Assembly (NCBI RefSeq): GCF_014698795.1
Contig: NZ_JACJTR010000004.1
Coordinates: 124,001 to 188,000 of the forward strand
Length of the DNA: 64,000 nt
From: Nostoc sp. FACHB-892
Lineage (GTDB): Bacteria; Cyanobacteriota; Cyanobacteriia; Cyanobacteriales; Nostocaceae
Reading direction: 5' to 3'
Part shown: one piece after another, positions 1-8,600 of the stretch
How the letters are laid out: each line of letters starts with the position of its first letter
Numbering within the stretch: position 1 is the first letter of the stretch
Program-made: the position numbers and the translations under genes
The notes under the pieces: model-generated
Told to the model about the DNA's origin: nothing
The model's database searches: none
The model's input: only the letters and a program-made list of their open reading frames with translations

Positions 1-803
1 TTTGTTAACCTACCTAAAGCGTTGGAAAAAATCAACACTAACGGAATGGTATAAACAACATGACAATTTAGCTGATTTAACTGTTCACCGCGTTCTACAA
101 AGAGATATTCTGGCTGGTAATAACCCGAAGGCTTCAAAGAATTATCCACTCTGTCGAGATTATCTATAATTACCACCAGTCCTTTTTTACCTTCCTGCTT
201 GAGTTTTTCTCTCGCAGGCTTGAGCAATTCTTTGTTGATTGATTCTAAAATGCCATTGGTGCGCGGTTCTAAATATTGTCGCAACTGACCGCGAAGTTTG
301 GGACTATCTTTAGTTTTGGCAGTAATCTTGGCAATACCTACAGATAATTCAGCCTCTACCCCAATATCTAAAGGCGTTTGCAAAAACTCAGAAATTTCCG
401 TAAACAGATTTTTAAAGTATCCTGGTTTGAGATTAATTTTTATTGCTTCCAGGCTTTGACTCACCTCACGAGCTACTGCCAATAAAATATCTGTAACATC
501 AATATCAGCCATATCTAGGCTTTGGCTAGACTCAAAATAAACCACATGAAATCCCTGCTGCTCTAACTCTGCCTTTAGCCGTAGTAACTCAGTAGATTTG
601 CCACAGCCTATATGTCCGGTAAATAATTGACAGGTAGGTTCTTCAGGTGAAAGGCGGGTAATAGTTCGCCCAAGTTCCTCAATAATTTTGGCACCACGCA
701 CTTTAGAGAAATCAATATAATATTGTTTATCCTCTGGTTTGCTTACAACTAAAGTCTTGCTAGGGTTGCAAGCTTTAAAAAACCTTGTTAAATCCAGTTT
801 CAT
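1..803 (-). CDS. P-loop NTPase (AAA/KAP-like), 3' end off the window
   Basis: Reading leftward from an ATG at 803 the frame stays open to base 1, giving the first 267 residues; no stop is visible, so the gene is cut by the window edge. A Walker A motif GHIGCGKST lies near residue 64 and a Walker B-like strand LVVIIDNLDR near residue 220, a hydrophobic strand ending in Asp with an Asn-Leu-Asp-Arg tail as in STAND/KAP-type ATPases. No transmembrane segment is evident in the visible part. The ATPase part is well supported; the C-terminal effector, which would decide the role, is outside. Such ATPases occur in signalling and in defence, and nothing here discriminates. Confidence 0.75.
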   Translation of the reverse strand, partial: MKLDLTRFFKACNPSKTLVVSKPEDKQYYIDFSKVRGAKIIEELGRTITRLSPEEPTCQLFTGHIGCGKSTELLRLKAELEQQGFHVVYFESSQSLDMADIDVTDILLAVAREVSQSLEAIKINLKPGYFKNLFTEISEFLQTPLDIGVEAELSVGIAKITAKTKDSPKLRGQLRQYLEPRTNGILESINKELLKPAREKLKQEGKKGLVVIIDNLDRVDNSLKPSGYYQPEYLFVERGEQLNQLNCHVVYTIPLVLIFSNALGRLT

Positions 804-1086
804 TACAAATCACCTGAAATTAGCCTGACACTCTTGCCCATCTCAGTGGTTATACAGACGGCAAAACCGCTATTTCGGAAAAAACTTCTTCAAAGCGGCT
901 AATTAAGGACTTCCAATAAAAAATATCCAAGCAGTAAACATAGCATAACTATGCTACTCTGTCTGTGGTTTTCTAGCTTTACCAACAGATGACAGAAGGA
1001 AATGCATATCTGACTTTTCACGTTATGTGGAAAAGTCCACGAAAAACCTAACCCCTTTGCCGATGCGCGAAGGGGAAATTCAAAGT
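804..1086. other. Spacer between ATPase and repeat element
   Basis: AT-rich spacer upstream of the minus-strand ATPase gene, so it should carry its promoter. I see no convincing ORF or RNA gene. The right part (about 1040-1086) runs into the inverted-repeat element. Confidence 0.4.
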
Positions 1087-1275
1087 CTCTCTCCTAAAAG
1101 GCTGCGGTGTACACACAAGTCGTATTACCCCCCTTAATCCCCCCTTTATAAGGGGGGAAATGATATTTCCGGTTCGGTTCCCTCCCCTTTATAAGGGGAG
1201 GGTTAGGGTGGGGTAAAACCTTGGTTAATCAGCTATTTCAGACTTGTGTGTACACCGTAGCCTTTTAAAAGAGAG
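1087..1275. repeat. Inverted-repeat element, family A, copy 1
   Basis: About 190 bp bounded by terminal inverted repeats of roughly 35 bp. The left arm (1087-1121) contains GGTGTACACACAAGTC and the right arm (1241-1275) contains GACTTGTGTGTACACC; the outer parts also pair through AAAAGG/CCTTTT and CTCTC/GAGAG. The interior is C-run and G-run rich (pairs of CCCCCCTT and AAGGGGGG) and has no ORF. Three relatives lie at 5329-5526, 24448-24645 and 41781-41968. Best read as a small non-autonomous palindromic element. Confidence 0.75.
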
Positions 1276-1429
1276 ATTTAGAGAGAGGTTTTCCAGATGC
1301 CATGAAAAGTCAGAAATGCATATAGGTTGAGTTGGAGGTACAAGAACCCCACCCCAACCACCTCGCCACTCTTAGAGAGGTGGCTATGACATTAAAAAAA
1401 ACTATAACGTAATAAGCAGATGTCTACAA

Positions 1430-2785
1430 TTACAATTCCAACTTCTCACCCCGAATCGAATAATCTAACAACTCCATCGGGTGAATAACTGAAATTTTCT
1501 TACCTTGCAACTGCAAATGCTTAGTAATTTGCAAAGTACACCCCGGATTAGCAGAAGCAATTAACTCAGCACCAGTATTCAACAAATTCTGCACTTTTTG
1601 CTGACCCAATTCTTCAGAAACTTCTGGTTGGAGCATATTATAAACCCCAGCACTACCACAACATAAAGCCGCGTCTACTGGTTCTCTCAATTTCACCCCT
1701 GGAATTTGCCGCAATATCTGACGCGGTTGCACACTAATCTTTTGTCCATGTAATAAATGACAAGCATCTTGATAAACTAAATTCAAAGGTTTATCAGTCA
1801 GTGGCGAAAGTTTTGCTGTAAACCCAACAGTTGCCAAAAACTCTTGAGCATCTTTAACTTTAGCGGCAAAATCCCTTGCCTTTTCCCGATATTCTGGGTC
1901 ATCTTCTAAAATGTGACCGTATTCTTTTAAAGTATGACCGCAACCAGCAGCATTGATAATTACAAAATCTACATCCGTCTTGGCAAAACTATCAATCATC
2001 TGCCTTGCTAAAGCTTTCGCCTGTTCTGTTTGTCCTTGGTGTTCAGGAAGCGCTGCACAACAACCTTGAGATTTGGGAATCACCACTTCACAACCATTCG
2101 CTGTTAAAACCCGCACCGTTGCTTCATTCACGGGAGAGAAAAATAGTCGTTGCACGCAACCCAAAATTACCCCAACTCGGTAGCGCTTTTCACCTTGGGC
2201 GCGAATAACAGTAGGCAAATTATCCTGAAAAGATTTGAGAGTAATTTCTGGTAGAATTGATTCCATTGCTGCCAAACGGGGGGAGATTTTATTGAGTAAA
2301 CCCGTAGCGCGAAAGAATTTAGCAAAACCTAACTTTTGATAAACCAATAACGGAACTAATAAAACCCGTAAAAGATTGGGATAGGGAAACAGAGAAAATA
2401 TTAGTTGACGAAAAAATTGGTCTGGCAAACTGCGGGGATAATTTCGTTCAACTTGGTGGCGGGTTGCAGAAATTAACTTGTCATACTGCACACCAGAAGG
2501 ACAAGTACTCACACAAGCAAGACATCCCAAACAAGAATCAAAATGTTCTACAGTTGCCGTATTTAGAGCAATCTCACCCTCATTAATTGCATCCATTAAA
2601 TAGATGCGTCCTCTAGGTGAATCCATCTCTTTGCCAAGCACCCGATAACTGGGACAAGTCGAGAGACAAAACCCACAATGGACACAACTATCAATCAACT
2701 TTGGCTCAGGCGGATGACTCTCATCAAACCCCTTCAAATTCTTTAAACTAGCCGTATTATTAACAGAATTATCTGAAACTTGCAT
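1430..2785 (-). CDS. glcF: Glycolate dehydrogenase iron-sulfur subunit GlcF
   Basis: A 451-residue protein with two N-terminal ferredoxin-type 4Fe-4S motifs: Cys34, 37, 40, 44 (CVHCGFCLSTCP) and Cys85, 88, 91, 95 (CLGCLACVSTCP). Two cysteine-rich CCG domains follow (GCC near 241, CCG near 376), the order typical of GlcF/LutA-type electron-transfer subunits. The length matches GlcF. It lies 56 bp downstream of a GlcE-like flavin subunit on the same strand, suggesting one transcript for oxidation of photorespiratory glycolate to glyoxylate. GlcD is not in the window. A lactate-oxidising role is possible, but pairing with GlcE favours glycolate. Confidence 0.88.
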   Translation of the reverse strand: MQVSDNSVNNTASLKNLKGFDESHPPEPKLIDSCVHCGFCLSTCPSYRVLGKEMDSPRGRIYLMDAINEGEIALNTATVEHFDSCLGCLACVSTCPSGVQYDKLISATRHQVERNYPRSLPDQFFRQLIFSLFPYPNLLRVLLVPLLVYQKLGFAKFFRATGLLNKISPRLAAMESILPEITLKSFQDNLPTVIRAQGEKRYRVGVILGCVQRLFFSPVNEATVRVLTANGCEVVIPKSQGCCAALPEHQGQTEQAKALARQMIDSFAKTDVDFVIINAAGCGHTLKEYGHILEDDPEYREKARDFAAKVKDAQEFLATVGFTAKLSPLTDKPLNLVYQDACHLLHGQKISVQPRQILRQIPGVKLREPVDAALCCGSAGVYNMLQPEVSEELGQQKVQNLLNTGAELIASANPGCTLQITKHLQLQGKKISVIHPMELLDYSIRGEKLEL

Positions 2786-2841
2786 TTTTCTCTCTTTCCC
2801 CTCTTCCTTTGCGTCCTTTGCGTCTACGCGGTTTGTTAAAA

Positions 2842-4179
2842 CTAAATCCCACCCACAAACCGCCCAGGACTTAAAATATTTTTACTATCAAATTGTTCCT
2901 TAATACGGCGCATCAAGGGCAAAGCATTGCCAGTATAACCCCAAACATCTATTTGTTCTTTAACCGCCACTGGTGCTTCCAGAATTGTTAAAAAACCACT
3001 ACTTGCTTGAGTGCGGTCGCTTCCAGCGGAGCGTAGCTCATCGCGCACTTTCAAAACTTGATTTTTATCCTCTAATTGTAACAAACCCAAACCACTACTT
3101 ATATGAATTAAACCCAACTCCACCTGAGTCAAAATTTCCACAGCAGCAGTAGGTAACACTCCTATTTTGCAAGTAATTACAGATTCTGTGGGAGTAGTAT
3201 GTATTCGTTCTTGCAATCTTTGCCATAGATTAGCCTCATCACCATCTGCAAAAATTGCCCCGTTTAAACCTAACTTTTGCCCTACTCCCAAAACTCGGTT
3301 TGACTGTTCCTTAACACTCTCACTAATACTTTGAAAGCGGGCAATTAATCCCAGTCCTTCACCCAAACCTAAGCTGGACACCAATTTAGTTGATAGCAAA
3401 TCAGCCTGAACTGGTGTTAATGCCGAACCTCGAAGAATATCAGCCGCTCGGGATACAGCCTCTGCACTGCCGGTTAGTACTACCGTCCCCGATGCCTCTG
3501 GTAGCGGATATACGCGAAAAGTTAGTTGACTAATAAAGCCTAACGTACCATAAGACCCAGTAAGCAACTTCATCAAGTCATATCCGGCAACATTTTTAAC
3601 TACTCTTCCCCCAGCTTTAGCGATTTGCCCATCAGCACGCACAAAGGTAATACCTAGTAACTGGTCGCGCACACTACCATAACGTTGTCGCAGAGAACCT
3701 GTATCGCCTGTGGCAACAATACCGCCAATGGTTGCTGACTCTGGTGCTGTAGGGTCAAGGGCAAGAAATTGCCGCGACTTTGCTAAGAGTGCTTGCAAAT
3801 CAGAGAACTTCATCCCAGGTTCTACTGTGACAGTCAAATCCCCAACAGCGTGTTCAATCAGTTGGTTGATGCGTTCTGTACTAACTACGACATTAACGCC
3901 CTTAGCTAAACCGCCCCAGCTAAGTTTACTGCCACTACCACAGGGAAGGATGCGCCAGTTGTTAGTGTGAGCTGTAGCGATGACTGCGGCTAGCTGTTGT
4001 TGGGTGCGGGGATAAACGATACAACTGGGAGAATTTCCAGAAGCTATAGCTTGTTGGATAAGTTTTTGCTGCCCTATTTCTATATTTTCCCAAAGGCAAA
4101 CAGCATTTTCTTCACCGACGATAGATGCAAAATCAGAAGCGCAGACGCCTTGCGGCCTGTCGTTAGACATCGCTTTCAT
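2842..4179 (-). CDS. glcE: Glycolate dehydrogenase FAD-binding subunit GlcE
   Basis: A flavoprotein of the FAD_binding_4 family. The FAD part shows PRTQQQLAAVI, CGSGSKLSWGG, ATIGGIVATG and RVVKNVAGYDLMKLLTGSYG; the C-terminus ends NILSPGRFVGGI as in GlcE. The frame is open upstream to a TTG at 4230, but ATGs at 4179 and 4170 are more credible; no strong Shine-Dalgarno settles it. Oddities: the first codons (4141-4180) read through a dispersed repeat shared with other spacers, and codons from 3011-3047 match another dispersed repeat, adding about eight residues between VLKVR and the GFLTILEAP strand. It precedes glcF by 56 bp. Expected to transfer electrons from glycolate through GlcF to the quinone pool. 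Confidence 0.85.
   Translation of the reverse strand: MKAMSNDRPQGVCASDFASIVGEENAVCLWENIEIGQQKLIQQAIASGNSPSCIVYPRTQQQLAAVIATAHTNNWRILPCGSGSKLSWGGLAKGVNVVVSTERINQLIEHAVGDLTVTVEPGMKFSDLQALLAKSRQFLALDPTAPESATIGGIVATGDTGSLRQRYGSVRDQLLGITFVRADGQIAKAGGRVVKNVAGYDLMKLLTGSYGTLGFISQLTFRVYPLPEASGTVVLTGSAEAVSRAADILRGSALTPVQADLLSTKLVSSLGLGEGLGLIARFQSISESVKEQSNRVLGVGQKLGLNGAIFADGDEANLWQRLQERIHTTPTESVITCKIGVLPTAAVEILTQVELGLIHISSGLGLLQLEDKNQVLKVRDELRSAGSDRTQASSGFLTILEAPVAVKEQIDVWGYTGNALPLMRRIKEQFDSKNILSPGRFVGGI
3011..3047 (-). repeat. Dispersed repeat lying in frame inside glcE
   Basis: The segment GGAGCGTAGCTCATCGCGC and flanks resembles the short GC-rich palindromic repeats in spacers of this window (for example 5185-5280 and 31483-31540). 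It keeps the glcE frame and encodes roughly DELRSAGSDRTQ. Confidence 0.55.
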
Positions 4180-4400
4180 TGAGTTTATTTTTTTACGCCC
4201 TACATCTAATTTACTGGCTAACCTGACCAAAAAAGCGCTGAGGTTATTTTAAGGGGTGGAGCTTTGCGTCCCTACTCCCCTTAGAGCCAACGATAGCGTG
4301 GTGGATTAACATTGTTCATATTTTCAACGCACGGGATTTCTTGTCTTCCCCTGCCCGTTTCCTTCTGTCTCTAGGGGGAATACAACAATGGCAGGTTTGC

Positions 4401-4443
4401 GTATATTAGTTTACTTGTCTCTAACCTTTTGTTAAATTAATCT
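4401..4443 (+). promoter_or_regulatory. Candidate NtcA-activated promoter for the MgtC-like gene
   Basis: GTATATTAGTTTAC at 4401-4414 is an exact GTA-N8-TAC NtcA box. It is followed after 23 bp by TAATCT (4438-4443), fitting the TAN3T -10 form used at class II NtcA promoters, and reads toward the gene starting at 4559. The box alone is expected about 15 times per 64 kb by chance, so the spacing to the -10 carries the weight. It sits between divergent glcE and the MgtC-like gene. Confidence 0.4.
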
Positions 4444-4558
4444 TAATGTAAGCTAAACGTATTTGTTTACTGTACTTAGGTTATCAGCTACAAACTAGCC
4501 ATTCAGCCCGCTAGGCATAGGTGCAAAGTTCCGTTCTGTCTGTAGGAGAAATAAAGCA

Positions 4559-5092
4559 ATGGGGCCAATGTTTATTAATGCCAACGATTGGCCACATATA
4601 GCGTTTCGATTGTCTTTGGCGCTCCTGGTTGGTTGCTTGATTGGATTTAATCGTCAGCAAGGGGGTAGACCAGCAGGAATGAGAACATTTATGCTCGTAA
4701 GTATGGGGGCAGCAATATTCGTGATGATTCCTTTGCAGGCTGAGGGTGAGAGTCCCGATGATGCCGCCAATGCACTGAGTCGTACAATTCAAGGTGTAGC
4801 TACCGGGATAGGATTTCTCGGAGCCGGATTGATTTTACATGAATCCTCTAGAAAATCTGCGGCACCAAAGGTAAAAAATTTAACTACAGCCGCCTGTATC
4901 TGGACTGCGGCCGGTTTGGGGGCTGCGATCGGTTGTGGTCTGTGGCAAATGGGATTATTAGGAGGGTTGCTGACCCTGATTACCCTCAGTGGGGTAAAGC
5001 GGCTCAATGGCGCATTTGTATTTCTGACGAGTCAGGGTAAACAAGGGACGACTCAGAATTCAAAAACCATCTCTGATGAAGATGATGATTGA
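4559..5092 (+). CDS. MgtC/SapB family membrane protein
   Basis: A 177-residue hydrophobic protein. It contains the MgtC signature region with LLVGCLIGFNRQ followed by GRPAGMRTFMLVSMGAA, and the second conserved helix block VATGIGFLGAGLIL; about four to five membrane helices are predicted. AGGAG at 4542 precedes the ATG by 12 bp. MgtC proteins are inner-membrane proteins linked to growth at low Mg2+ and to control of the F-type ATPase, but the biochemical role is not settled. The C-terminus is a short acidic tail (SDEDDD), shorter than MgtC forms that carry an ACT-like domain. It is divergent from glcE and may be nitrogen regulated through the site at 4401. Confidence 0.85.
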   Translation: MGPMFINANDWPHIAFRLSLALLVGCLIGFNRQQGGRPAGMRTFMLVSMGAAIFVMIPLQAEGESPDDAANALSRTIQGVATGIGFLGAGLILHESSRKSAAPKVKNLTTAACIWTAAGLGAAIGCGLWQMGLLGGLLTLITLSGVKRLNGAFVFLTSQGKQGTTQNSKTISDEDDD

Positions 5093-5184
5093 CCGTCGGT
5101 ACACATTTTAGGTGTACTTTTCAAAATCAATTCAAGATAATTTTTAGTTTCTTAGCTAACTTTAATCACCTGCTCAGGGCTAAT

Positions 5185-5280
5185 TCAGAGCGTAGATGCA
5201 TTAGCGAAGCGGTAGCGACGTTCGCGTAGCGTCTCGCAGAGAAGGAGCGTCAGCGGCTTGTCGTTCAAACATCGCTGATT
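5185..5280. repeat. Short dispersed repeat (GCGTAGCG type)
   Basis: GC-rich run containing TAGCGAAGCGGTAGCGACG, CGCGTAGCGTCTCGCAGAG and GCGGCTTGTCGTT. The same word set recurs at 3011, 4141, 19231, 29019, 31483, 41093 and 55005 and is typical of Nostoc small dispersed repeats. No coding function is seen. Confidence 0.6.
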
Positions 5281-5328
5281 ATATAGCAGTTATGCTGGGG
5301 TGCAGTAGATTTTGACTTACTTCCATTC

Positions 5329-5526
5329 CTCTCTCTTTTTAGGCTACGGTGTACACATAAGTCTTCTAAAGTTGCACCACTGGCTTTTGATCCCCCCAAC
5401 CCCCCGATAAATTGGGAGGCAAAAAGCTCTGAAAGTCCCCTTTAAAAAGGGGGATTTAGGGGGATCAATACACATTTTGCACCCAGCAAAAAGATGTGTG
5501 TATACCGTAGCTCTTTTTAGGAGAGA
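5329..5526. repeat. Inverted-repeat element, family A, copy 2
   Basis: The left arm (5329-5363) has GGCTACGGTGTACACATAAG and the right arm (5491-5526) has GATGTGTGTATACCGTAG, outer parts CTCTCTTTTT and CTTTTTAGGAGAG. The interior has the CCCCC/GGGGG paired runs of copy 1. Right of it (5575-5630) is another dispersed repeat rich in GAACGC and GAGACGC. Confidence 0.75.
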
Positions 5527-5844
5527 GGCTTTGAATCTTACTTCTATTCCCTCTCTTCTCTACGAGAGGCTTCTCTTTCAGAGACGCGAACGCGAACGCC
5601 AACGAGACGCTGCGCGAATGCAGGGAAGGGTTGGGGATTAGGTCTGTACCGCACTCAACTAAGAACCGCTATAGTCAACTAAGAGCAAAGGGAGCAGTTA
5701 TTGCTAGAAGCAAGGGAGAGAACCCAATAAATAAATTTAGTTGTTCTAAAACCCTTACTCCCCTGCGTCTTTGATCATCAATGTAGGGAATCCCGTACTG
5801 GAGTTGATTGTCCAGTTAATCGGAAAATAGAAAATAATAGATAA

Positions 5845-6345
5845 ATGGACAAACGATATTTTTTACAAGCTAGTGCAGTAATAGTCGGCACAGCATTGTT
5901 ATCAAGGTATATTTACAACAATCAGGAGTCAGAAGCCATGACAACTTCTAAGAGTGGATTTGAAATTACTAAACCTGAAGAAGAATGGCGCACCATTTTA
6001 ACACCAGAACAGTTTCGTGTATTACGTAAACACGGGACTGAACGCCCTCATACCAGCCCATTGGATAAGGAATACGACAATGGTACTTATTATTGTGCTG
6101 CGTGTGAACAGCCACTGTTTACCTCTGATACCAAATTTAACAGTGGTACTGGCTGGCCTAGCTTTTTTAACCCAATTGAAGGTGCGATCGCTACTACTGT
6201 AGATAGGTCGTTGTTTATGACCAGAACTGAAGTGCATTGTAGTCGTTGTGGTGGTCATCTTGGTCATGTTTTTGATGATGGTCCTGCACCCACTGGCAAG
6301 CGCTATTGCATGAACGGGGTTTCGTTGAAGTTTACTCCTGCCTAA
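5845..6345 (+). CDS. msrB: Membrane-anchored peptide-methionine (R)-S-oxide reductase MsrB
   Basis: A 166-residue MsrB reducing methionine-R-sulfoxide in damaged proteins. Zinc cysteines are Cys84/87 (YYCAACEQ) and Cys132/135 ([11 protein letters not shown]); the signature GTGWPSFF is at 101-108 and the catalytic Cys155 lies in [11 protein letters not shown]. The first 25 residues ([17 protein letters not shown]) form a hydrophobic signal-anchor absent from the cytosolic forms, and resemble a Tat-like or uncleaved membrane segment, so I infer an extracytoplasmic or thylakoid-lumen site. No clear Shine-Dalgarno precedes the ATG; a second ATG at residue 32 could give a soluble form. Confidence 0.92.
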   Translation: MDKRYFLQASAVIVGTALLSRYIYNNQESEAMTTSKSGFEITKPEEEWRTILTPEQFRVLRKHGTERPHTSPLDKEYDNGTYYCAACEQPLFTSDTKFNSGTGWPSFFNPIEGAIATTVDRSLFMTRTEVHCSRCGGHLGHVFDDGPAPTGKRYCMNGVSLKFTPA

Positions 6346-6588
6346 TTTAGTAGCCTAATAAATAGCTCATCGTAGACATCGCATTCATTAACGCCACATT
6401 CCTACACCGATTGTATGCAATACGGTGTAGGTAACTGAAATCCTCTAAATTTTCAGATTTTGAGGCTTGACCAAGGGTGAGTAAAGTTTGAGAATAACTT
6501 TTCCTACTCAATGCTACCGGACGAACTATTTTCAATATCAAGTAAATGCAACTCTTGGCCTTCGCTAGAGCTATCTACTTAAATTGTC

Positions 6589-6678
6589 CTATTTCTTTGG
6601 GTCGTTTTTATCCTTTTTGTCTTTGGGATCTTTTTTAGGTTTTTTAACTTCTTTATTACTTTTTCTTTCCTTCGACAT
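6589..6678 (-). CDS. 29-residue Lys-rich small protein
   Basis: Short ORF: ATG at 6678, TAG at 6589-6591. The product is very basic and hydrophilic, starting MSKERKSNKEVKKPKK and continuing with alternating KD/KK pairs, about half lysine. GGAGA seven bases before the ATG is a good ribosome binding site. I recall similarly short MSKERKSNKE-type proteins in other bacteria but cannot verify this. No function is known to me; a nucleic-acid-binding or ribosome-associated peptide is conceivable. Confidence 0.6.
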   Translation of the reverse strand: MSKERKSNKEVKKPKKDPKDKKDKNDPKK

Positions 6679-7049
6679 CAGGGTTCTCCAATTAAGTTAG
6701 TGAAAATTTCCACATTCTGCCATTAGTAAATCAAGAGATGACTTACCTGATATTCTTTTAACGCAAAAAAGAAACTATCAGACATAAATGTTACTAACTA
6801 TCATGATACGGTGTTGTTTGATTTAATGTAGCTTGAATCTATATCGCCAGAGCTTGCCCAAATTCCATAAAGACTTAGGTTACAGGGTGCAAAGGATAAT
6901 TTTCTTTAGTGTCGTAACAATTGTCTATGAAGATGCACAGAATAAAAGACTTGAAACTCCATCCTAGACAAAGGAATTATTCTATGCAGGCTTACATAGG
7001 TTTCGTATCACCTGTAACCCATCCCGTTTTGAATTCCTAACTCCCTATA
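6679..7049. other. Spacer downstream of mreD
   Basis: About 370 bp with no supported gene. It carries the promoter region of the Lys-rich small gene and the 3' side of the mre operon. No hairpin with a T-run was recognised at the mreD end. Confidence 0.4.
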
Positions 7050-7667
7050 CTATTGCTCCAACAACTTCATCCTCTGCCACCAACGATTTAGGGGATAATA
7101 GACTACAGGTGCCCACAGACTACTAAGAATGGCAGAGGCTAGGGCAACACGTTGATAATATGTCCAAATATCTGTGAACTTGCGCTCATCCCCTATCAAA
7201 GTTAATTGCAACCCAAAGATGGTTTCTGCTAGAACTGCCATAACAAAGACAATTACAGCGATCGAAATAAAATCTTCTTCGATAAAACGCTGTTTTTGGA
7301 GCAGACTAGTTAAAATTCCCACTATACCTAAACTGAGAGCATGAGTAGGGTTAGGTGATGTCATTGAATCTTGAAGTAGCCCCAGAACTATACCTGCCAA
7401 TGCGCCAGCAAAAACTGTGCGTTTCACACTCCAAGCTACCACCCAAATTAATAGCCAGTTAGGGCCAATTCCCAATAATTCCATACCTGGCAGGCGAGTT
7501 GGTAATAACAGTAAACATAACAGTACAGAACTAGCCGTCACCATCCAACCCAGTAACTGACGTACACCAGGATGCCAACGAGAAAGTGGCTGGATTTGGA
7601 ATTTCGATTTTCGTTCTGACGATTTTGGCTTTTTCTGCCTGCTGTGACTAAATGCAGGAATCTTCAT
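7050..7667 (-). CDS. mreD: Rod shape-determining protein MreD
   Basis: A 205-residue membrane protein with a basic N-terminal tail (about 35 residues rich in K/R/S) and five to six hydrophobic segments (for example LLGWMVTASSVLLCLLLL and IVGILTSLL). Its identity comes mainly from position: third gene of mreB-mreC-mreD, 24 bp behind mreC. MreD is the integral-membrane partner of MreC in the elongasome that positions peptidoglycan synthesis along the side wall. The N-terminal extension is longer than in E. coli MreD. Confidence 0.85.
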   Translation of the reverse strand: MKIPAFSHSRQKKPKSSERKSKFQIQPLSRWHPGVRQLLGWMVTASSVLLCLLLLPTRLPGMELLGIGPNWLLIWVVAWSVKRTVFAGALAGIVLGLLQDSMTSPNPTHALSLGIVGILTSLLQKQRFIEEDFISIAVIVFVMAVLAETIFGLQLTLIGDERKFTDIWTYYQRVALASAILSSLWAPVVYYPLNRWWQRMKLLEQ

Positions 7668-7691
7668 TTTTCTATAGATTTTTTGAAGAAT

Positions 7692-8501
7692 TTACTTAGA
7701 CTTTTGCGGCACTTGATTTGCCGACTTTTGGGTTTCCAACTCTTGGTTTTCTAGCTTTGGATAAACAGCTACCCAATCGAGAGAGCGGATTGGTGGAAAA
7801 AGCTCAATTTTCGCCACTGATGCGGGGAGTTTCTTTAAATCCAGTGACTTTATGCGTCCTACTGCCAAGCCAGATGGATATTTCTGACTATAAGTAGATG
7901 TGGAAACTAAATCTCCTACTTTGACATTTGGGACTTTTTCATAAAACTCCAGCACAGCTTCGGCAGAAGAATCTCCTCGCAAAACACCTTTAGCTGCTGT
8001 GCGGCTAACGGATACACCCACTTGACTTTTGAGATCACTGATTAACAACACGCGGCTAGTATTGGGAGTTACACTCTCCACTAGACCCACCAATCCGCCA
8101 TCTGCCTTGACTATAAAGCCTTCCTGAATCCCTGCATTCGTACCGCGATTTAAGGTAACCTGTTGCCACCACTGATCAGCACTACGTCCTATCACCCGCG
8201 CTGGAATTGGCCGTGATGCCAACGGCTCTTTTTCTACATAGCCTAATAAATCTTGTAGCTTTGTTTTTTGACTTTCCAAATCTACTATACGGGTTTGCAA
8301 TTCCAATATCCGGGCATCTCTGAGACGTTCTTCTCGAGTTGGCCCTGACTGCAACATCTCTAACGGACGGGTAATTGCTTGGTATGTCTCAAGCACCAAT
8401 TCACCTTGAGTTTGTCGCAATACCCAAGCACTACTAACTACTAAAGCTAACAACCCAATTTGTAACCCTTTATGATCCCACCAACGCCGTATTGTAACCA
8501 T
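7692..8501 (-). CDS. mreC: Rod shape-determining protein MreC
   Basis: A 269-residue bitopic protein: one N-terminal helix (GLQIGLLALVVSSAWVL), a coiled-coil stretch (about residues 55-90, with LELQTRIVDLESQKTKLQDLL) and the MreC beta domain with the conserved RPIPARVIGRSADQWWQ and GLVGLVESV motifs. It scaffolds the elongation machinery in the periplasm and links to MreB. It lies 99 bp after mreB; that gap contains a small tandem repeat of AAATAGAACTC. Confidence 0.92.
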   Translation of the reverse strand: MVTIRRWWDHKGLQIGLLALVVSSAWVLRQTQGELVLETYQAITRPLEMLQSGPTREERLRDARILELQTRIVDLESQKTKLQDLLGYVEKEPLASRPIPARVIGRSADQWWQQVTLNRGTNAGIQEGFIVKADGGLVGLVESVTPNTSRVLLISDLKSQVGVSVSRTAAKGVLRGDSSAEAVLEFYEKVPNVKVGDLVSTSTYSQKYPSGLAVGRIKSLDLKKLPASVAKIELFPPIRSLDWVAVYPKLENQELETQKSANQVPQKSK

Positions 8502-8600
8502 ATATACCTTTATGCACTTACATAATTAAGTTCTACTTGGACTCTCTTTATATAGAACCCAAATAGAACTCAAATAGAACTCAAGTCTGATATTTTTTTG

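Noticed and set aside
6347-6541. 64-codon minus-strand frame after msrB
   Set aside because: No start signal or family feature; the region contains a dispersed-repeat fragment (TCATCGTAGACATCGC) near 6370.
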